A stretch of 64,000 nt of DNA from Echinometra lucunter (lineage: Eukaryota > Echinodermata > Echinoidea > Camarodonta > Echinometridae), in contig CM057160.1 in the NCBI GenBank assembly GCA_029962745.1, positions 1,797,707 to 1,861,706 of the forward strand, written 5' to 3'. Positions within the stretch are counted from its first letter, which is position 1, and every line of letters begins with the position of its first letter. Below are positions 60,364 to 64,000 of this stretch, in pieces. A program made the translations under genes and the position numbers. Under the pieces are notes generated by a model. The model ran no database searches. It had not been told where the DNA came from and saw nothing but the letters and a program-made list of their open reading frames with translations.

Positions 60364-60474
60364 TCACATGGTAGGAGCAATCACACGGAGGAGGTCAATC
60401 ACCCCGCTGTTCAGGAGACCTTCAGTCACGTGACCAACATATTTGTCGTCTGCAGCTTCTGATTTCTTCTTCTC
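60364..60474 (-). CDS. Probable terminal coding exon, product unknown
   Basis: On the minus strand a long pyrimidine tract and canonical acceptor (CTTGTTTTATTTGACAG) precede 111 nt that translate as 36 residues and a TGA stop (60364-60366). The peptide starts with Lys/Glu (EKKKSEAADD). It continues KYVGHVTEGLLNSGVIDLL and ends RVIAPTM, an amphipathic pattern typical of a C-terminal helix. Codon use is varied and GC-rich compared with flanking introns. A minus-strand AATAAA follows about 210 nt later. Upstream exons should lie at higher coordinates, perhaps beyond this window. I do not recognise the protein. This is the best coding evidence here. Confidence 0.55.
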   Translation of the reverse strand, partial: EKKKSEAADDKYVGHVTEGLLNSGVIDLLRVIAPTM

Positions 60475-60693
60475 CTGTCAAATAAAACAAGAAAAGAAAT
60501 GAGAAGAAGAAGAGATGTTTAGATGGACGAAAGCAAAGGCGAGAAAAGGAAGACGGTTCGACAGGCGACCTGGTAGACGGAACTCTGTCGATCGAAGTCG
60601 AGTAAAAGAATAAGAGGAGCTTCTGTGAGGGGAAGAGAAAGGTTGTCGTACGCCTGGTTGAAGTGGTGGTTGTTTGTTGCTTGCTGCGGCACT
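60475..60693 (-). other. Presumed intron upstream of the terminal exon
   Basis: Starts with the acceptor tract of the exon at 60364-60474. Another acceptor-like CTTCCCCTCACAG (minus strand, near 60621) opens a frame that runs through the true acceptor in a different phase, so I do not call an exon. Confidence 0.4.
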
Positions 60694-60694
60694 T

Positions 60695-60745
<51 letters not shown>

Positions 60746-61215
60746 TCCTCTCTCTCTCCCTCCCTACCTCTCTATTTGTCTCTCCCTCTCTCCACTCTTT
60801 GCTGATTTTCTCATAATGTTAACCTTTTTTTGTTTCCTTACATCTCTCTTTCTCACTTTCTCTTCACGCTCCTATCCCCTCCTCTGCTTTGTCACACCTT
60901 TATATCTCTCAACTTTGTCTCTCTCTCTCTCTCTCTCGCTCTCTCTCTCTCACACACACACACACACTTTTTATTTGTTTTAATTTTTTAATTTTTTAAA
61001 AGGATTTTTTCAACACGCGCACACACTCCCGATTTCTTATTTCCACCTTCTTCTTCTTCTTCTTCTTCTTCTTCTTCTTCTCCTCCTCCTCCTCCTCCTC
61101 CTCCTCCTCCTCCCCTTCCTTCTCTTCATCCTCCTCCTTCATCCTGTTCTTCTTCTTCTTCTCCCCTCTCTGCTTATTCAGTCTCTCTCTTTCTCTCTCT
61201 TTTCTTCTCTCTCTT
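60694..61215. repeat. CT, CA, TTC and CTC microsatellite cluster
   Basis: CT runs (60694-60800, 60917-60950), CA run to 60967, and TTC/CTC runs from about 61045. All frames here are homopolymeric artefacts. Confidence 0.9.
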
Positions 61216-61500
61216 CCTCTCCCATTACTTTTGCCTCTTAGTCTTCCCCACCGCTGGTTGTGTTTGGTACTCATGAAGGTGTAAAAACTAAAAGTAAAAT
61301 AATTCATTACAATATCAGCTTTTATTGATGGGGCGAGAAAAAAAATCGAGCGTGCAAAATTATTTTAGAATAATATACAAGAAACGCTAGAATATACATT
61401 CCGATTTCCTCATTGTGTAGGAAACTGGAGGTTGACCTTGCTGTATCGATGTAGGTATTCTGACCAATTTTCTATGCTTAAAGATGGCCTCTTTATTCTT
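61216..61500. other. AT-rich DNA, nothing recognised
   Basis: No frame, repeat terminus or RNA-like structure seen. Confidence 0.6.
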
Positions 61501-61694
61501 ATTTCTACGGAGTCAACTTTGACTCGGAATGGAGTCAGTTGGGACTCAGCTTTGACTCGAATGCAGTCGATTCTCAGTTGACCCCGCACTCTTCCGAGTC
61601 AAATTGATTCGGAAATCTGAGTCACTTTAACGCGGAATAGAGTTGGCTCCCATTTTCTGACGCCATTCCGAGTCAAATTTAACTCTGTAGAAAT
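61501..61694. mobile_element. Inverted-repeat MITE rich in GAGTCAAA words
   Basis: The left end ATTTCTACGGAGTCAACTTT continues GACTCGGAATGGAGTCAG. The inverted right end reads ATTTCTACAGAGTTAAATTT then GACTCGGAATGGCGTCAG, so 38-bp terminal repeats with about four mismatches bound 194 bp. The interior repeats GAGTCA/TGACTC words in both orientations. Non-coding. Superfamily unknown. Confidence 0.82.
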
Positions 61695-61917
61695 TAGAGT
61701 GTTTATGACAATTTAATTAGAATACCAAGAATTTCTTGGAGTAAATATATATTATCAACACATTTCTGAAATGAATAGCAAAGTTGCAAGATAGATTTAA
61801 ACAATTAGACATGAAAGAAATTATGAGAACACACAATGAAATTCCCCAAGAACCATTAAGACTATTTGAATGCATATTCTTCCCAAATGTGTATAATGGC
61901 AAGGTAAACAAAATAAA

Positions 61918-62063
61918 GTGATAATGTTGAAAATGATGATTATGAGGTTGATGATGACGTTGATGATGATGATGATGATGATGATAATGATGATGAGGAT
62001 GATGATGATAATGACGGTGATGATGATGGCAATAATAATGATAATAATAATAATAATAATAAA
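61918..62063. repeat. (GAT)n and (AAT)n microsatellite
   Basis: Imperfect GAT units followed by AAT units. Met or His frames are artefacts. Confidence 0.9.
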
Positions 62064-62610
62064 TTTCCATAGTAAACTGTATCATAGCGTTTACACAAAA
62101 TAATCAAACATGACAGACAAGAATTTCATCAGAATAGGTATATACATATGGACTGAAAAGATAGGGAAAAGAGAGGGCTTCAGTTAACTGTTCAGGGAAG
62201 ATGTTTTCAAGAGTTTCTCAAATTGGTCCGTGGAATTTAATAAGAGAAAGGACATTATTCTATTCTTTGGATGCAGTTACAGTAAATGTGTGATCACCAG
62301 CTTTGCTACCAATTTCAAGCAGAAATGGGTCTTGATAGGTCCTGAGCGAAGATAAGGGCCAGATGTTTTATGAGATGTAAAACAATCTTAGATATACATG
62401 TATGTTGGCATCTGGCCATGGAAGGATTTAAGAAAAAAAAAAAATAGTATTTTGAAGTGAATTATTTCTTTTATGGAAAGCCAGTGAAAAGTTTGAAGCA
62501 GAGAACTGGAGTCATGACGTCGATCTAGCCTAAAGATAATGAGAACTGCCCAGTTCTGTAACGTAGCAGACGCTCAAGCAGCAGTCTAATCTAGACAAAA
62601 TATTAAAGCG
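62064..62610. other. Unique AT-rich DNA, nothing recognised
   Basis: No splice-framed exon or repeat terminus seen. Confidence 0.5.
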
Positions 62611-62639
62611 CACAGCGATGGAGGTGGTGGTGCTGTTGG

Positions 62640-62673
<34 letters not shown>

Positions 62674-62764
62674 ATTGGTGGTGCTGGTGTTGGTATTGTT
62701 GTTGTTATTGGTGGTGGTGGTGGTGATGGTGGTGGTGATGATGATGATGATGAAGATGATGATG
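62611..62764. repeat. GTT/GGT/GAT microsatellite
   Basis: Compound trinucleotide tract. On the minus strand it would encode Thr, Pro and Ser runs that follow a short non-repetitive frame (see rejected list). Confidence 0.9.
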
Positions 62765-62883
62765 TGCTATCTTTCTCGTCGGGCTCTACAGCGTATGTTA
62801 TCCAAGGTACAGTCTGGGGGGAAGGTGGATAATAAGAAAAATAAACAACATTTGCAATGAAAAAAAGAAGAGAGGTAAAGATA

Positions 62884-63037
62884 AATAGAGAGAGAAAGAG
62901 AGGGAAGAGAAAGAGAGAGAGTGTGAGAGAGAGAGAGGGGTATAAAACAGAAAGAAGGAAATAAAGAAAGAAGATGATGAGAGACACAGAGCAAGCAAGA
63001 GAGAGGCACACCACAGAGAGAGAGAGAGAGAGAGAGA
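62884..63037. repeat. GA-rich tract
   Basis: Imperfect GA runs. Three overlapping minus-strand Ser/Leu/Phe frames are artefacts. Confidence 0.88.
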
Positions 63038-63772
63038 TAAACTAAATGGAGAAAGAAACAATGAGGTGTCTTGCTATCAAATTTAAAAGTGATTTGTAAC
63101 TGTAATTAATGCATGTCAATGGAAGCATTCCAAAACAGCCAAATGACATGATCAAAGTATTTGCGCCGACGAACTTTCTCCCGAAACTGCAATATTTACT
63201 GCATTTTACGGATTGATTATGATATTTTACAAATTCTCCAGTTTGGTGTCATCATTGCAGTAATTAAATAAAAACTTGAAGTGAAACCAGAAAATGGCGG
63301 AAACATCAAAAGTTCGGCAGGGCAGCGCTGATTTAGCATTTTAATGAAAAGAAATAATGATATCAATTTAACAAGTTATTTAACTTAACGAAAATACAAA
63401 ATTAGAAAAAAGAAGTTTCAGCTATATACAACTGAATAAATCCATATCAATTAGTGACGAGTATATTAAGCAAATATAGATACCAAAGGGCCGCCATTTT
63501 TTGTATCCATCCAATCAAGGGGTCCCAGAATCAACACGATTAAAGGAGACGCCCTTTTGACATCATAGTACACCTTTATGTAGCAGATGCTATCTACGCG
63601 ATTCATGTTTATCTTTTATACTAAAAGAGACTGTAAACGTTGTCACGGTTGTGCAAGGGAATACTCCTTTGTCCTCCCCCCTTCCCTAGAGATTGAAGGA
63701 AAGGGCCCTTTTCTGTTAATTCATTATTAATACTGAACTTAATTTCAAAGTTATGATAATTATACTAAATAT
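63038..63772. other. Unique AT-rich DNA, nothing recognised
   Basis: No exon, hairpin or transposon terminus could be supported. Confidence 0.5.
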
Positions 63773-63996
63773 TGTTTACCCGGGGAAGCCTCGTCGGGTT
63801 CAGTGTTATTCATTCCTGAGGGTCTTAAAAATCATTATTACCCCAGCTTTTGCCAGGTCACCATTTACGCCTGGGTCGAGTGGGACGAATGCGGATAAAA
63901 CATCTAGTCCAAGGATATAAATACTCAGCGAGGATCGAACCCAGGACCTCTCGTATAAGCATCAAGAGCCTCCACCACTATACCTCAGTGTTCCCA
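63773..63996 (-). mobile_element. tRNA-derived SINE
   Basis: On the minus strand the head GGTATAGTGGTGGAGGCTCT is followed by GGTTCGATCCT (plus 63931-63941), a near-perfect RNA polymerase III B box, with an A-box-like word about 40 nt before it. A tRNA-unrelated body follows, ending near GGGTAAAC. A fragment of the body or tail recurs at 23838-23927, confirming dispersal. Sea urchins are known to carry tRNA-derived SINEs, but I cannot assign the family from sequence alone. Confidence 0.62.
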
Positions 63997-64000
63997 TAAA

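Noticed and set aside
62586..62815. Minus-strand exon-like frame with a CCCCCCAG acceptor and VPWITYAVEPDEKD before Ser/Pro/Thr runs
   Set aside because: Most of the frame is a microsatellite and no donor fits except one giving a 24-nt micro-exon. Too weak to call, though RNA-seq could revive it.
63931..63941. tRNA gene suggested by the B box
   Set aside because: No cloverleaf can be closed and the A box is poor; the context is a SINE body.

Overview
The window is AT-rich animal nuclear DNA, probably from a marine deuterostome, with sea urchin or another echinoderm as my best guess. The grounds are the very dense GA/CT and trinucleotide microsatellites, short fold-back elements with GGGCCC termini, a tRNA-derived SINE head, 5'-truncated LINE ends with (TTA)n tails, and strong sequence polymorphism between two allelic copies. 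No bacterial-type genes, operons, rRNA genes, tRNA genes or CRISPR arrays are visible. Almost every long open frame lies in a microsatellite or runs through Ns, so the window reads as intergenic or intronic DNA with at most a few exons.

The main feature is assembly structure. Two gaps of exactly 500 N (11686-12185 and 35038-35537) divide the window into contig 1 (1-11685), contig 2 (12186-35037) and contig 3 (35538-64000). Contig 2 is allelic to its neighbours: 12186-23124 repeats 809-11685, and 24089-34846 repeats 35538-45612, in the same order and orientation, with scattered SNPs and indels. Contig 1 stops at the left edge, and contig 3 starts at the right edge, of the trinucleotide array that contig 2 reads through (23139-24190). 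The simplest reading is that contigs 1 and 3 are one haplotype broken at that array, and contig 2 is the other haplotype placed in the gap as if it were extra sequence. The real locus would then be about 41-42 kb.

This accident gives a natural allele comparison. One haplotype carries a 5'-truncated LINE with a 5-bp target duplication (32268-32613) and a TTAA-targeted, piggyBac-like MITE (from 34847), both absent from the other. The other haplotype carries an 82-bp fold-back insertion (36894-36975). A TAG/TTA array differs about threefold in length. Against this, several blocks of roughly 270-600 bp are almost identical between alleles (9241-9820, 10451-10881, 24251-24729, 25642-25963, 29862-30468, 30843-31116). 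They are candidates for constrained regulatory DNA or unannotated exons.

Contig 3 beyond 45612 is single-copy in this window. It holds two further copies of the TTAA MITE, other inverted-repeat elements, a 208-bp tandem duplication, a 46-bp minisatellite, a G-quadruplex motif, many microsatellites and a SINE at the right edge. The best coding evidence is a minus-strand terminal exon at 60364-60474 with a strong splice acceptor and a downstream poly(A) signal. Weaker exon candidates lie at 54813-54969 (minus) and 57939-58153 (plus), the latter next to a CpG-dense segment with a TATA-like box. I recognise none of these proteins and see no coherent new gene system.
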